From the NCBI RefSeq assembly GCF_963678635.1, contig NC_087070.1:17021318-17085317 (forward strand): DNA of 64,000 bases. Direction: 5' to 3'. The notes under the pieces were generated by a model. It was not told where the DNA came from. It ran no database searches and was given only the letters and a program-made list of their open reading frames with translations. Numbering within the stretch: position 1 is the first letter of the stretch; each line of letters starts with the position of its first letter. Position numbers and translations under genes: made by a program. This DNA is from Symsagittifera roscoffensis (lineage: Eukaryota; Xenacoelomorpha; Acoela; Convolutidae). Below, piece after piece: positions 11,901-20,885 of the stretch.

Positions 11901-14900
11901 TGCGGTTCAAAAAATAGGCCTTTTATATATGTCTGTTTATGTTTTGTCGGCTCAGTTTCCAGATATTAGAATCGTTTTAGCTGTAAACAATTTTCAGTAG
12001 AGTTGCTTTAAGTGTTTTTACACTTGCGAAGCTAGTGTTTTAGTACTAACCTTGTTTTTTTCCAACCTAAGTCGCAAATATTGGTGCGGCACTTTTATAA
12101 TGCTGCACCCCAATAATGTTGGGGCAACTTTACAGCTTTTGTATAGCATGTGCTTTGACATTCGAACACTAATAAATAAACACAATTGATGCATTTTAAA
12201 TAAATCGACAAAAACGAAGAAAGCTATTTGTACCGAAAAAAAACATCACATTAACAAAAACTCCATTCCAGAAATTTTCTAACTCAATATAACTAGCAAT
12301 TTTTCGAAATGCATAATTTATACATAATATAGCTTTCTGTTTTGCGATTTGACTCATCCAAAGATAGTGTGGATGCCTTCAGTTTGTTATATTCCAAATT
12401 CTTATTTGCAAAATTGAGACTATTTGTATTTGGTGCTGAATCGCATTGGCAATTTGTTAGCATAGGTAGCTGCTTTATTCGTGAAAATTTTTTGTCGGTT
12501 GTTACATTTGAGTGGCTGAGTGGATAGTGCGTGAGACTCAAAATCTCTTGATTGCAGTAGGTCGTAGATTCGAATCCTACACGTAGCCGAGTTTTTGCTA
12601 ATTCGAGATTTATTTATGCTTTTTCTTATTAAACTTGATAGAGATGCTTTTTAGTCGTGTTCTCGAAAGTGTTCGCGAAGCGCAGCTTCGCTTCTAAGTA
12701 CCATTTGAAAAATCAGGCCGAATCGAAATTTGTTTCTAATACTAGTTGTAATTTTACCAACTCGATTTGTCAAAATTTTTTCTTCTTCAATTTTTGTCTT
12801 TTTTATCGGGTCAATAAGTTTCGACTCAATTTATGGCGACCTAGTGGCACTCCTATTGCGTCGTTCGGGATCGAAGAAAGTTTGTGTGCGTGCGTGTGCT
12901 CTGAAGGGAAAAGGACAAATATTTTTTTAAAGTTTATTTGGAAGTTTTGTACGCTTTCGGCATTTAAGGTTTCTGCTCAGGTATTTTCTGCTTTGTTACC
13001 GCTGGGTAATTTTGAATTCAAATTAAATCAACCATCCGGTGTATCTGGTTTAGAGGTGACACAACTGCTTGAGACAGCTTTTTTCTTGACAAAAACGATT
13101 TTTTGATTTTTTAAAATTATTTTTCGTTTTGTTTTTAATCAAGTTGGTATCGCAAGTGGAGCAAAGTTCAGCTTCAGCTCTGTGTGAAAAATTATTATGG
13201 AATTTTTTGTTTGCATATCAATTAATGTCTAACCACCTGTTGTTGGCTTAGTGAGCGCTCGCAAAATTTGAAAATCTTGCTTAATGCTGGTGGTTATACG
13301 TCTTGCCTGTTTGCTGAGATTGAATTTTCCGTATTTCCAAAAAAGTTTTAAAGTTTTTTTCGACTTAGTTATTTCCATGTCACTGTATATTTGTTAGCTA
13401 CGGTTTCGTTATGCTACGGTTTCGTTGTAGCGGAAGTTGTGCGAAGCTCCGCTTTTTCTCTGTGTTAAATTTGAACTCGTATCCGCAAGAGGTTTTTTTT
13501 ATAAGTACTCTTAAAAGGTAGTTTTCAGTACTTTGACGCTAACCATTTTTGACCTAGCTTTTTACGAGGAGAGTAACAGAAGCAACTCATTCACCTAGCG
13601 CCCAAGAAGCATTTCAAATTCGAGCTTACGCTTTTTTCAGATAATTTTCTTAAAATTGCAGCTTCTCCCGTGTTAGTTTTTTTTGGTAGGCGTAGTTACC
13701 ACATTACTGATTATTCCTGTAATTATAGCAATTTTCAGTGTCATTAAATGTCTTCTACAGTTTTTTTGTTCGATGTGGTTTTTTCTGAGCATTTTTCTAT
13801 TGAACTGATGAGAAATTACTTGCACGTTTGAAAAATTAAACATTCTACTTCATTTTTTTTCAATTTGAGTTATCTTCCGCTGATTACACTTGCGATCAGC
13901 TTAGTGTGTTATTAGGAATCTTACTTTTTTCTGAACTAACCCGCAAATAAAAGTGTTTCACTTAATTCGAAGTTTCACTGTAGCATTGGGAATTGCATAG
14001 CATCTGTTCTCGGCTTTACTTGTGGCTAGTGCCTATTAAGTGTCCGTGTCTGAGTGGTTGGTGTGTGAGACTCTTAATCTATAGGTCGGTGGTTCGAATC
14101 TCAGACGCAGCCGGTTTTTTTAAACTAATTCGAGGCTTAATTTAAATTTTTCTTTGTACTTTTTTGAGCTGCTTTTTGTTGTGCTTCGCCCCTGATTTTT
14201 GAGACTCTTTTTGTAAAAGACTAAATTGTTTCTCGGTTTTTGTGTATCTTTGTCTTATTGTAAATATAAATCAGAAAAGAAGTAGTTCTTTTCATCATTG
14301 TGTCGCGTGTCTTCTCGGTAATCATGCATTTTTAATTTTGGCTAAATTCAGATTCAAGTTTTTGCTTGTATATTGTTTCAATAGTATTTTTCGCTGATAA
14401 TTAAGTAAATTAAATTCGCAATAAAACAATTTTCGCTTTCTTTTTCGAATTTTCGGCGCCTTGTGTAGAAAGCAGTTTCCTCTGTCCGAAAAAGCGGTCT
14501 GTGTTTTTAGTCTTTGCACTCAGATATTGTGACGAGTGGGTTATTTAGTGAAAAATCAAAACTATGTTTAAGAGTCGATGAACGTAGTCTAACTCTTATA
14601 ATAGTCGTGATGATTTTTTTTCGATTTTTTGTTTTCATGAAAAGTCTTAAAATCCTTTTATATCGAAAGAAGTGCATTCATACTTAAAAATCCACAAATT
14701 AATGCCTATAGGTATATATATTGAGTTCAATTTAAGTTCATTTGCTAGAAACTAGGCGAAAGCGCTCTCCAATTATGAAAGCTGAAATGGCGCGAAAACA
14801 CTTGATCGGTTTCTATTTTCGAGGGTGGAATTTAATTTAAGGATATCCCTGCAGAATAAAGTTTTTCCTTATAATCCAGTTGTTTTTCAAATTGGGTTAA

Positions 14901-16704
14901 ATCTATCAAAAATGTGTCAATCATAAATTGTTCTAGAAATTCAAAGGGCTTTAAGGTCATATATTTTTTTGTTTGAATTTTGGAAGTTTTTCAAAAAAAC
15001 ATGGCATTTTTTTTCAGTTTCTTTGCTTGCATTGACTCCTTTCCAACTGTCTGATGTAAAACAAATAATTAATTAATAATCTCTAAACGGTTGGTGTAAT
15101 CTGCGGGTTTATTTAGATGTAATTGATTTCTTGTTTGTTGTTAGGTTTCAAGTATATTGTGACAATGAAGTGGATGCAAAACAGAAGTCAAACACGAGTT
15201 CAGATGAGTTACTTCCCTTGGGTGACGGAGTACTGACGGAAAACCTAGGTGTGCCTCTTATGATAGTTTGCACCAAATTAGATTCACTAGTCGACTTAGA
15301 GAAATCCTACAAGTACAACGATGAACATTTCGATTACATCCAACAGTTCCTAAGAACAGAGTGTTTAAAACACGGAGCCTCACTTGCCTATACGTCGAGT
15401 AAAGATAGCAGGTATCTTGCGGGTATTTACAAGTTGATTTTGAATAGCTTGTATGAGGTTTTGCCCAAAACTGGAACTCTAGCGTCAGTAGTTGAGAAAG
15501 ACTCTATTTATGTGCCCATTGGCTGGGACAACCTGCTCAAAATCAAAACAGTCCAAGACAATTTAATCGGAGAAATAAAAGTGGACGATGTATTTGAAGA
15601 TGTTTGCAAACAGCCAGCTCAAATTGTGAGTAAGAGAGGTCAACATCCAGAGGTCAGTGGGACGCCTCTAATGGCAGATGAAGAGCAAATGTTCCTCAAC
15701 AGGTATGTCATCGCTTGTTAATAGTTTTTTTTTGGATTTGTAGCTATTTGCATTACTTTGATTCTATTTTTTAAATGGGGACCTCTTTTGTCGCATATTC
15801 TTAATTGTGGATAATATTACTAACTTTGGTCTTCGAAATGGGACATCTCTATTGCATGTTCCTGTAAGGTTTTTGGATGTTTTGCCTAGTCAAATAGTTT
15901 GTTGTGCAATAAAAGGTGTAGCAGTTTGCAAAATGAGCTTATTATAAATAATTACACAAGCCAAGCATGTCATCAATTTTTTTATGAACTGAAGTGGCAT
16001 ATTTCTTTTTTTAATTTCTGAGTAATTTCTTGATTTTTCAAGTGCATTCCTTGCTGCTTTGATTGCTGGTAAAGTGAAGTTATTAGGAGCATAAAGAGAG
16101 GGAGAGTCATAAGTTATCTGTAGCTCCTGTGTTTGAAATCTCAGAAAAGTTTTGGTTATCATGGACTATTTTCAAAGGGTTAATCATTGTTCATGTATTG
16201 AAGGTCCTTTCTCTTTTTTCTCCTGGCTATGCAAAGTATTGATTCGCGTTGGTTTTTAGGCCTTGAATTGGACACGCAGAATTATGTTGCTGTTAGTTTG
16301 AGGCTTTGTAGTGACTGAAAGTTTATATAAACAGGTCCCAGAGCGCACTCCAGAAACCAGTCCAGACCGGAACGTCATCAATCATGAGTCCAATGCGAGG
16401 GGGTGGCTCCTCCGGCAGTCGACCTCCTATTTCGGCTACTGCGAACGGCGGCGAGGCGAACCTCCAACAGTTTTTCAACAGTCTTCTTAACAGTAAATCA
16501 AGAGGCGGCGGATCTACTAGTGGTATGAGCAGTCCAGGAAGAAATTCGACGGCAATGAGTACTCCAGACCAAAGGCGAATGACGGCGCCACCTAAAGCGA
16601 TTCTTCAACAGCAATCCGGCGCTTCGACGCCAGTTATGGCGAATCCCGCTGCCACTGCAGTGACTCCGGGTCCCGCAACAAACGGTGCTTCGGAGACAGC
16701 GTAA
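2776..16704 (+). CDS. DYNC1LI: Cytoplasmic dynein light intermediate chain (six exons)
   Basis: Exons 2776-2937, 7263-7478, 8458-8598, 8983-9161, 15145-15702 and 16335-16704 join in phase to give 541 residues; human DLIC1 has 523. The protein ties cargo adaptors to the dynein heavy chain in the cytoplasm. Visible: a GTPase-like domain with a P-loop at residues 97-104 (GDTESGKT), a dynein-binding core (DFSQPW, VCTKLD, DEHFDYIQ, GWDN), and a low-complexity Gly/Ser/Pro tail. In that tail QQFFNSLLNSK (about 16465-16497) matches the adaptor-binding helix with its two phenylalanines. All boundaries are GT-AG; only the exon 1 donor (GTGATG) is weak. Poly(A) signal at 16720-16725. Whether it corresponds to vertebrate paralogue 1 or 2 cannot be told; probably a single pre-duplication gene. 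Confidence 0.93.
4128..4205 (+). repeat. tRNA-derived SINE head (tRNA-Thr-like)
   Basis: An A-box-like TGGCGAAGAGCTAACGC, a CTTGTAA anticodon-loop-like segment and a B-box-like TTTCGAATCC are spaced as in tRNA-Thr(UGU). It lacks a paired acceptor stem, so it is a SINE head, not a working tRNA gene. A T-rich body follows. Confidence 0.6.
4485..4560 (+). repeat. Second tRNA-like SINE head
   Basis: GGCGCAGTAGTAATAC resembles an A box and TGTTCGATTCC a B box. A T-rich tail and a GTCGGCTTA...TCCCGCA segment follow; a similar segment follows the copy at 4128. Diverged member of the same family, inside dynein intron 1. Confidence 0.5.
4691..5690 (+). repeat. Tandem duplication, two units of about 499 bp
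   Basis: The segment from about 4691 (GTTCCAGAAGTTTTCG) is repeated from about 5190 with few differences, up to GGAATAGGTCGAG. Each unit holds two 14-bp palindromes (ATGTCAGTTGACAT and ATGTCAAATGACAT; one base changed in the first palindrome of unit 2) and a tRNA-like segment near its end. Short frames inside are by-products. Confidence 0.85.
5827..6302. mobile_element. Non-autonomous hAT-type transposon (MITE) with 8-bp target duplication
   Basis: The element spans 5835-6294 (460 bp). It begins CAGGGTGACCACTT and ends with the inverse (AAGTGGTCACCCTG). It is flanked by a perfect 8-bp direct repeat, CGTTCGTT, at 5827-5834 and 6295-6302. An 8-bp duplication and CAGGG termini are hallmarks of the hAT superfamily. 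GTCACTA motifs recur near both ends, as hAT subterminal repeats do. No transposase frame fits inside, so mobility would need a transposase supplied elsewhere. Intact ends suggest a fairly recent insertion in dynein intron 1. Confidence 0.9.
6303..7262. other. Rest of dynein intron 1, nothing recognised
   Basis: AT-rich sequence with one short unconvincing frame (6606-6899). It ends with the exon 2 acceptor, AG at 7261-7262. Confidence 0.5.
7263..7478 (+). CDS. DYNC1LI: Dynein LIC exon 2 (P-loop)
   Basis: Phase 0 at both ends, donor GTACTT at 7479. Contains KSKHILVIGDTESGKTTLL, the Walker A site. A poorly conserved Gly/Ser/Thr linker precedes it. Confidence 0.9.
7544..7571 (+). repeat. GC-rich 28-nt motif, copy 1
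   Basis: Identical over 28 nt to 56653-56680. It starts with a small hairpin, GAGCC-CTGA-GGCTC, followed by ATCGAGGCGAGACC. It lies in dynein intron 2 in an AT-rich setting. Confidence 0.75.
7572..8457. other. Rest of dynein intron 2, nothing recognised
   Basis: AT-rich, no coding frame supported. Acceptor AG at 8456-8457. Confidence 0.5.
8458..8598 (+). CDS. DYNC1LI: Dynein LIC exon 3
   Basis: 47 codons, phase 0 at both ends, donor GTGCCC at 8599. YALDYYYLDVE and CSVWVLRG match the second beta-hairpin of the GTPase-like fold (vertebrate LEYLYLNV and CNVWILDG). Confidence 0.9.
8983..9161 (+). CDS. DYNC1LI: Dynein LIC exon 4
   Basis: Starts in phase 0 after AG at 8981-8982 and ends two bases into an Arg codon (AG|GTTAATG). 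TLFTIVLDFSQPW matches the conserved VVDMSKPW strand; amphipathic helices follow. Confidence 0.9.
9190..10340 (+). repeat. Composite repeat cluster with tRNA-like SINE (intron 4, copy 1)
   Basis: Contains a partial copy of the GATGAACGTAGT element (about 9190-9310), a T-rich leader, a tRNA-like head at 9477-9542 (GTCCGTGGCTG...CTCGGACG, B box GGTTCGAATCTC), the SINE body with GAGCTGCTTTTTGTCGTG, and two further copies of the AAGGTCACG...AGCGAAATAAAAATTTTAC element (about 9660-9800 and 9860-10310). The acceptor-like ends GTCCG and CGGAC still pair. The 132-codon frame across this region is a by-product. Confidence 0.7.
10515..10580 (+). repeat. tRNA-like SINE fragment, second family
   Basis: CACCTTAAGGTCTGGGGTTC includes a B-box-like core, and GAATACAGGCTGGAC follows, then a T-rich stretch with CAGTATGTATG. 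The same arrangement recurs at 18480-18550. Confidence 0.55.
11030..11720 (+). repeat. Tandem array, four units of about 173 bp
   Basis: Four diverged units, each with a TTGGCGTCTAACNACGT-like segment, then GCTTAGTGAGCGCTC, then GAAAATACTAGAAG, then CTGAGATTGA. Anchors fall near 11085, 11260, 11425 and 11605. Single diverged copies occur at about 13205-13345, 18850-18990, 28330-28410 and 29255-29350. Confidence 0.75.
12010..12700 (+). repeat. Composite repeat with tRNA-like SINE (intron 4, copy 2)
   Basis: Leader AGTGTTTTAGTACTAACC and AACCTAAGTCGCAAATA, then a long spacer shared with 59965-60390, a tRNA-like head at 12510-12583 (GAGTGGCTGAGTGG, B box GATTCGAATCC), then the SINE body. The end carries a perfect hairpin, GCGAAGC-GCA-GCTTCGC, at 12675-12691. 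Confidence 0.7.
12701..13880. other. Intron 4 stretch, mostly T-rich and repeat-derived
   Basis: Holds two copies of the dispersed GCGAAGCTC-like motif (about 13153-13185 and 13427-13475) and one isolated unit of the 173-bp family. The 149-codon frame at 12657-13106 is low-complexity Phe-rich translation with no family resemblance. Confidence 0.5.
13885..14185 (+). repeat. Composite repeat with tRNA-like SINE (intron 4, copy 3)
   Basis: Leader GATCAGCTTAGTGTGTTATT, CATAGCATCTGTTCT, then a tRNA-like head at 14042-14107 (GTCCGTGTCTGAGTGG; B box GGTTCGAATCTC) and the SINE body. The leader is collinear with those at 9310, 24530 and 25170. Confidence 0.7.
14560..15065 (+). repeat. Copy of the GATGAACGTAGT element
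   Basis: Starts AAGAGTCGATGAACGTAG and ends GCATTGACTCCTTTCC, an imperfect inverse of the start. The middle has GGAATTTAATTTAAGG and a run of features shared with 19866-20345 and 27672-28140. Confidence 0.6.
15145..15702 (+). CDS. DYNC1LI: Dynein LIC exon 5 (core of the conserved domain)
   Basis: Begins with the last base of the split Arg codon and ends two bases into another (AG|GTATGTC). Contains VCTKLDSL, DEHFDYIQQFLR, AYTSSKD, EKDSIYVPIGWDN and the acidic MADEEQMFL, all with clear vertebrate counterparts. Confidence 0.95.
15703..16334. other. Dynein intron 5, nothing recognised
   Basis: 632 bp, AT-rich, without a supported coding frame or a recognised repeat. Acceptor AG at 16333-16334. 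Confidence 0.6.
16335..16704 (+). CDS. DYNC1LI: Dynein LIC exon 6 (adaptor-binding tail)
   Basis: Starts with the base completing the split Arg codon. Encodes a Gly/Ser/Pro/Ala-rich tail with one helix, NLQQFFNSLLNSK, matching the adaptor-contacting helix of DLIC1; the paired Phe codons are 16471-16476. Stop TAA at 16702-16704. Confidence 0.92.
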
Positions 16705-16719
16705 ATTTAAAATGATGTA

Positions 16720-16725
16720 AATAAA
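16720..16725 (+). terminator. Poly(A) signal of the dynein LIC gene
   Basis: AATAAA 15 bp after the stop codon. A run of AATAAATAAATAAA further on (about 17355-17369) could serve a longer 3' UTR. Confidence 0.65.
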
Positions 16726-17088
16726 CTTCCACCAATCGAAAATAGTGTTCTTAGCCATTAAGGCCAATTATTGTGATGAGTTTTACAACGCAACGCATTA
16801 CAGTGATGTTTCGCTTCAAGTAGTTGAGAAGGATAGATGTTATTTTTATAAGTTTGATTTATTTTGACGTTTGCTTTGCGGGGTCTATGCTTTTTTCTCA
16901 ATCAATCAATCGGCTGTTAATCACAAACGCAGAGGATCTCTGGATTTCGATTCTTCTGCTGTGCTGGCATTGCTGTTATTGTTTCAAGAAATTCAATTCG
17001 GTCGTCGTTTTCGTCATCTTCTTTTCCAATTTAGAATACCTTCTGTTTATAATTTAAATCAGTAGTAGTGACGGGATATAGATGGGCC

Positions 17089-17212
17089 TATTACCATGTG
17101 TGTCGACTAGCATAACCGTTAAATCCTGTTTCTAAGGCGCTCATGGCCTATTCGAGATAGTTGATGACTGGTTACACAAATCGGTGAGTGGTTATCGACA
17201 CACATGCTAATA
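17089..17212. mobile_element. 120-bp TA-flanked MITE (Tc1/mariner-like ends)
   Basis: 17091-17210 begins TTACCATGTGTGTCGA and ends with the inverse of TTAGCATGTGTGTCGA: 16-bp inverted ends with one mismatch, flanked on both sides by TA. TA duplication plus short inverted ends is the signature of Tc1/mariner-type MITEs. The interior is also partly self-complementary (CATAACC against GGTTATCG). It lies about 390 bp past the dynein stop, so it could be in the 3' UTR. Confidence 0.7.
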
Positions 17213-18470
17213 GCTACGCCTCTCAATATTAGTGGTGAAAAGTTCGAAATTGGAGCAGATAGTTGTATGTGTCAATTGAGTTATCTTAGTTGAATTGTGA
17301 GCATAAACTAACGTTTGAATTTTTTTGAATTAGATTGACTCTTATGGAATGATCAAATAAATAAATAAAGAACAAATTAGGCATGAAGGGAAACTTTTTC
17401 GGTGGGAGAAGGAAATACTTCTAAATAATTTTTTAAATGTATCTGTGAAAGTAGGTGGGAAATATTTTATAACCCACTTTTAAAAAACTTAACCCGCTTT
17501 TAGATAAAATTCTTCTGATGAAATGACTGATGTCCAATACCTTCTCCCATTTTTTCTCGCTTTTAATTACAACTTTGAAATCCAAAAATGGCCGTTGAAA
17601 ATTTAACAATTGGTATGTATTGCTGTTGATTTATTTAATAAGCATATTTAAAGGACGGTCGAATCATAAACTAGAATATGATCATTTGAAAATCATCTGT
17701 TTTCAATTTTTTAAAATCAAAATTTCGGAACTGTGGCCACTTTTGTCTGTAATTATGTATAAATAAACGCAATATTTTCATCATTTCAGCATAATTGAAT
17801 TCACACCAACTAACTTAACTATGAACATCCAAGACAGCAGGCGCTTTCATTCATAGTCATTGAAAAAATTTTTGGAATAATTAAAATATTTAATTAAATC
17901 ATTGTTTTCTATTGAGGTTTCTAGTGCGATTGTTATAACATCTATCTGCAGTAGCTTGTACTGATGTTTTGGTATTTCGAATTTGAAGTCAACCAACGCT
18001 TATATTAAAAGGTATGTTCGTTTTTTTTCAACCTAAGTCGCCACTTTTGGCTTGAATATCAGTATCTGGGGACAGCTCTAAGTGCAGTAAGTGATTCAAT
18101 ATCTTGTGTTTAATCGGTTTTATTAAACGTATGCAAAATCTGCTTGGGATGTTATTGAGAATTTTTTCACGCTAAATCGGCTTCTACAAATAGACATCAG
18201 ATAAGGTGGATTCAGGTGTCCTTTTAAATTGGTGATACGATCTGCCGATGCGTTCTCAAAAGTTCATCCCAGTGCCGAAGAAATCTTATGCAACTTTGGT
18301 TGTGGTACTTCAAATTTCGAGAGCGCCAATCAGGTAATCGTCAATCTAGTAATTTCATTTGCGAGAGCAATCGGTTTGTAATTGGGAACCAGCGCTTTTT
18401 TCTAGTGAACTGCTTTTCTTACAATACTGTAAGAAATCGAACTTACACTTAAACAACTTCCATTATCCTA
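17213..18470. other. Intergenic sequence, nothing recognised
   Basis: AT-rich. A short piece near 18010-18050 (TTTTTCAACCTAAGTCGC) resembles the leader of the composite repeats. Confidence 0.5.
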
Positions 18471-18474
18471 GCAC

Positions 18475-18550
18475 TTCCATTATCATTCGTCTTAGCACCC
18501 TTAAGTCTGGAGTTCGAATACCGGACAGATCATGTTTTTTTTTCAGTATG
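18475..18550 (+). repeat. tRNA-like SINE fragment, second family
   Basis: CACCCTTAAGTCTGGAGTTC then GAATACCGGACAGATCATG and a T run leading into CAGTATGTATGGAG; counterpart of 10515-10580. Confidence 0.55.
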
Positions 18551-18849
18551 TATGGAGTTCAATTGTTTTCTGGGAAAAATTCAATTGTCCGACTTTCGTT
18601 TTTAGGCGCATTTCATATCAGCGAAAAATCCAAAACATAGAACCTTCCGAATGAAACCATTTATGAATAAGTTTCTTAAACGATTTTCTCTGGATCAAAT
18701 GGTATCGGCTTATGTTTTATTGGCTCAGTCACCGTATTTTGCTTAGTTTTAGGAAAAAAAAATGAGTTTCATGCTTTTGAGTAATACAGGGTAGAAAGGG
18801 TATATAAGCCGGTAATTTTTAATTATAGCTAAAAAATTTTTTATGGCTT

Positions 18850-18990
18850 TTAGTTTTCGGCTCGAGCCTCCAAAAACCTTAATCGACTTAGTAACCGCTA
18901 GATAAATGAAAGTTTGTTTATTGCTGATGGCTGTGTTTCTCGACTATGTTTCTGAAATTAAATTACTATTTCTGTTTTTCGTTATTAAAA
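18850..18990 (+). repeat. Isolated unit of the 173-bp repeat family
   Basis: TTTTCGGCTC, CTTAGTAACCGCTAGATAAATG, GCTGATGG and CTGAAATTAAAT follow the order seen in the 11030-11720 array, but diverged. Confidence 0.45.
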
Positions 18991-19537
18991 ATATTACTCT
19001 ATTTTTACGTAGTCATTTCCGTCTTATTTTTAATTGCTAGCTTGAAATACTAAATTTGCTCTCTATCGCTTCGGTTCTGTAAAGTTATTTAAATATAGAC
19101 TAAAAATTAAAAAAATATATATTTCTTCTTTTTACCACTGAAAAAGACCAGTTTGCTTGGATTTTTTCTGCTCTTTCCCTGAAAGAAAAAATTGAAAAAA
19201 AAACTAAATTTAAAGATATCTACTATAAATATTTTCTTAACTTTTGAAGTTTATGCTTCCCTCCCTTTTCAAGAAGAAAATTTATTTTCTCGTTGTTGCT
19301 TTAATTTTAAATGGTATGAATGATATATAAATACAACCATAACAAAATGCAGAAAGCTAACGAACCCAAAAAGGTTGCAAAATGTTGCTCTGACTTGGTA
19401 TGAAATGAGTTCAGTCACTACAGATATGTAAATTCGGAAAAAACATAATCAGTATTAAATGCAATGCGACTAATAAAGAAAAGTCATGCAAAAAATGAAA
19501 AACTAATGTATTAAAAAATGGATGCGTGGCACCAAAT

Positions 19538-19592
19538 GAATAAGCAATTGTTCAGTATATAAACGTTTTTTATACTGAATAATTGCTTATTC
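19538..19592. repeat. Near-perfect 22-bp hairpin
   Basis: Arms 19538-19559 and 19571-19592 are complementary except for one mismatch, with an 11-nt loop. AT-rich, between genes. It could be a small foldback element or a structured RNA; sequence alone does not decide. Confidence 0.7.
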
Positions 19593-19865
19593 GTTTTTGT
19601 CAGCAGTAGCTCTGTTGAAAAATAAAACGGAATTGAAGTAGATGAAATAGTTTTACGGAACAAGGCTTATTTAACACCGGCATTCTTTGTTTCTGCGCGT
19701 GTTTTTTTTCCAAATATGACATCATTCCAGACGGAATGATGCTATACCGCCTCGCGTTGTATATTGCGTTGTATCTCTCTGGTTCTGTGAAGTTATTTAA
19801 ATATACACTAAAAATTGAAAAAGAAATAATTTCTTTCAGAAATTTTTGTAGTTATGGTTTTTCGT

Positions 19866-20345
19866 TTAAGAGTAATGAACGTAGTGAAGACTCTTATATA
19901 GGTCTTGCTGATTCTTTTTTTTTTCAGGAAAAAGTCTTAAAATTTGTTCATGCTCAATTTTGATCTTTCGCGGTTTGACTTGTGGTTTTTTTTTTTAATT
20001 TCAGTGCATTTCTGGTGTGAAAAGGAAGGCAAACTCCACTATCGAACAGCAAAGTTGTAAAGGTCACGATAAACGTGAGCGACTTCTAATTTTGAAAGTG
20101 GAAATTAATTATCAGATTTCCCTGCGAAATAAAAGTTATACCTATTGATCTTGTTTTCTCAAATTGGGTTAATTTTAACAAAAAAGTGTCCGTCATAGAT
20201 TTTTCTACAAATTCAAAGAGCTTTAAGGCCATCTAGTTTTTAATTCGAATTTCAAAAGTTGAAGATTTTTGAAAAAACGAGTCGTTTTTTTTCAGTTTCC
20301 TTGCGTTCATTACTCATTTCCAACTGTCAGTTTGCTATGTTCTTT
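19866..20345 (+). repeat. Best copy of the GAGTAATGAACG element, MITE candidate
   Basis: Starts AAGAGTAATGAACGTAG and has near its end CGTTCATTACTC, an exact inverse of GAGTAATGAACG. The interior holds AAGGTCACGATAAACGTGA and CCTGCGAAATAAAAG. Other copies: 9860-10310, 14560-15065, 27672-28140, and pieces at 59885-59940 and 60640-60930. A conserved tail, CCAACTGTCNGTTGGC, lies outside the inverted motif, so the true termini are uncertain. Confidence 0.6.
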
Positions 20346-20835
20346 TTCTGTTTGGTAGCTTGCTAAGCAATGCTCGTGTTATCGTGCGCATTAAAAGACA
20401 GAGCCTTGATTCTGTCTGCACCAGAGAAGTTTCTACTGTGCAAGTTAGAGCGAATAATGTGAGTTTCCAATCCCGAAATAACTATGGCTGTTGTTTCCGT
20501 ATTTCTTGCGCAATAATTATTAGGTCATGTCATCAATAGACTTATGATGACGCATTTTTTATGCACAACCTTGAAGTATTTAGAATATTTTAAAAGCGTT
20601 CTTTTCGAGTTCGTCAGATTGTGTGCTCGATCCCCTGCCATGGCAATGCTTAAGTGCAAGGACGAGGTCTCACTTGACCTTAAGCTTCAGGTCTACCAGA
20701 GTTTGACTGATTTCGGCTGCAATACTGTTACCACGTGAAAGGTCTAGACGCAAAAAAACGACCTTGTGTCGTCGCAAAAAAGAGCTTCGCGCAACAAAAT
20801 AACTCAGTCTGTAGTGTGGAGAAATAAGAGAAACG

Positions 20836-20885
20836 GACTATGCGTAGACAGGCTAGATAGCTTTTCATAGATCCTCTGCGAATCG
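20836..20885 (+). repeat. Dispersed ~47-nt repeat, copy 1
   Basis: Contains TAGACAGGCTAGATAGC and TTTCATAGATCCTCTGCGA, matched with few changes at 55783-55834 in RP2 intron 1. Confidence 0.6.

Noticed and set aside
12657-13106. 149-codon plus-strand frame in dynein intron 4
   Set aside because: Phe-rich translation of T-rich repeat sequence, no domain, overlaps SINE-derived DNA and lies inside an intron.
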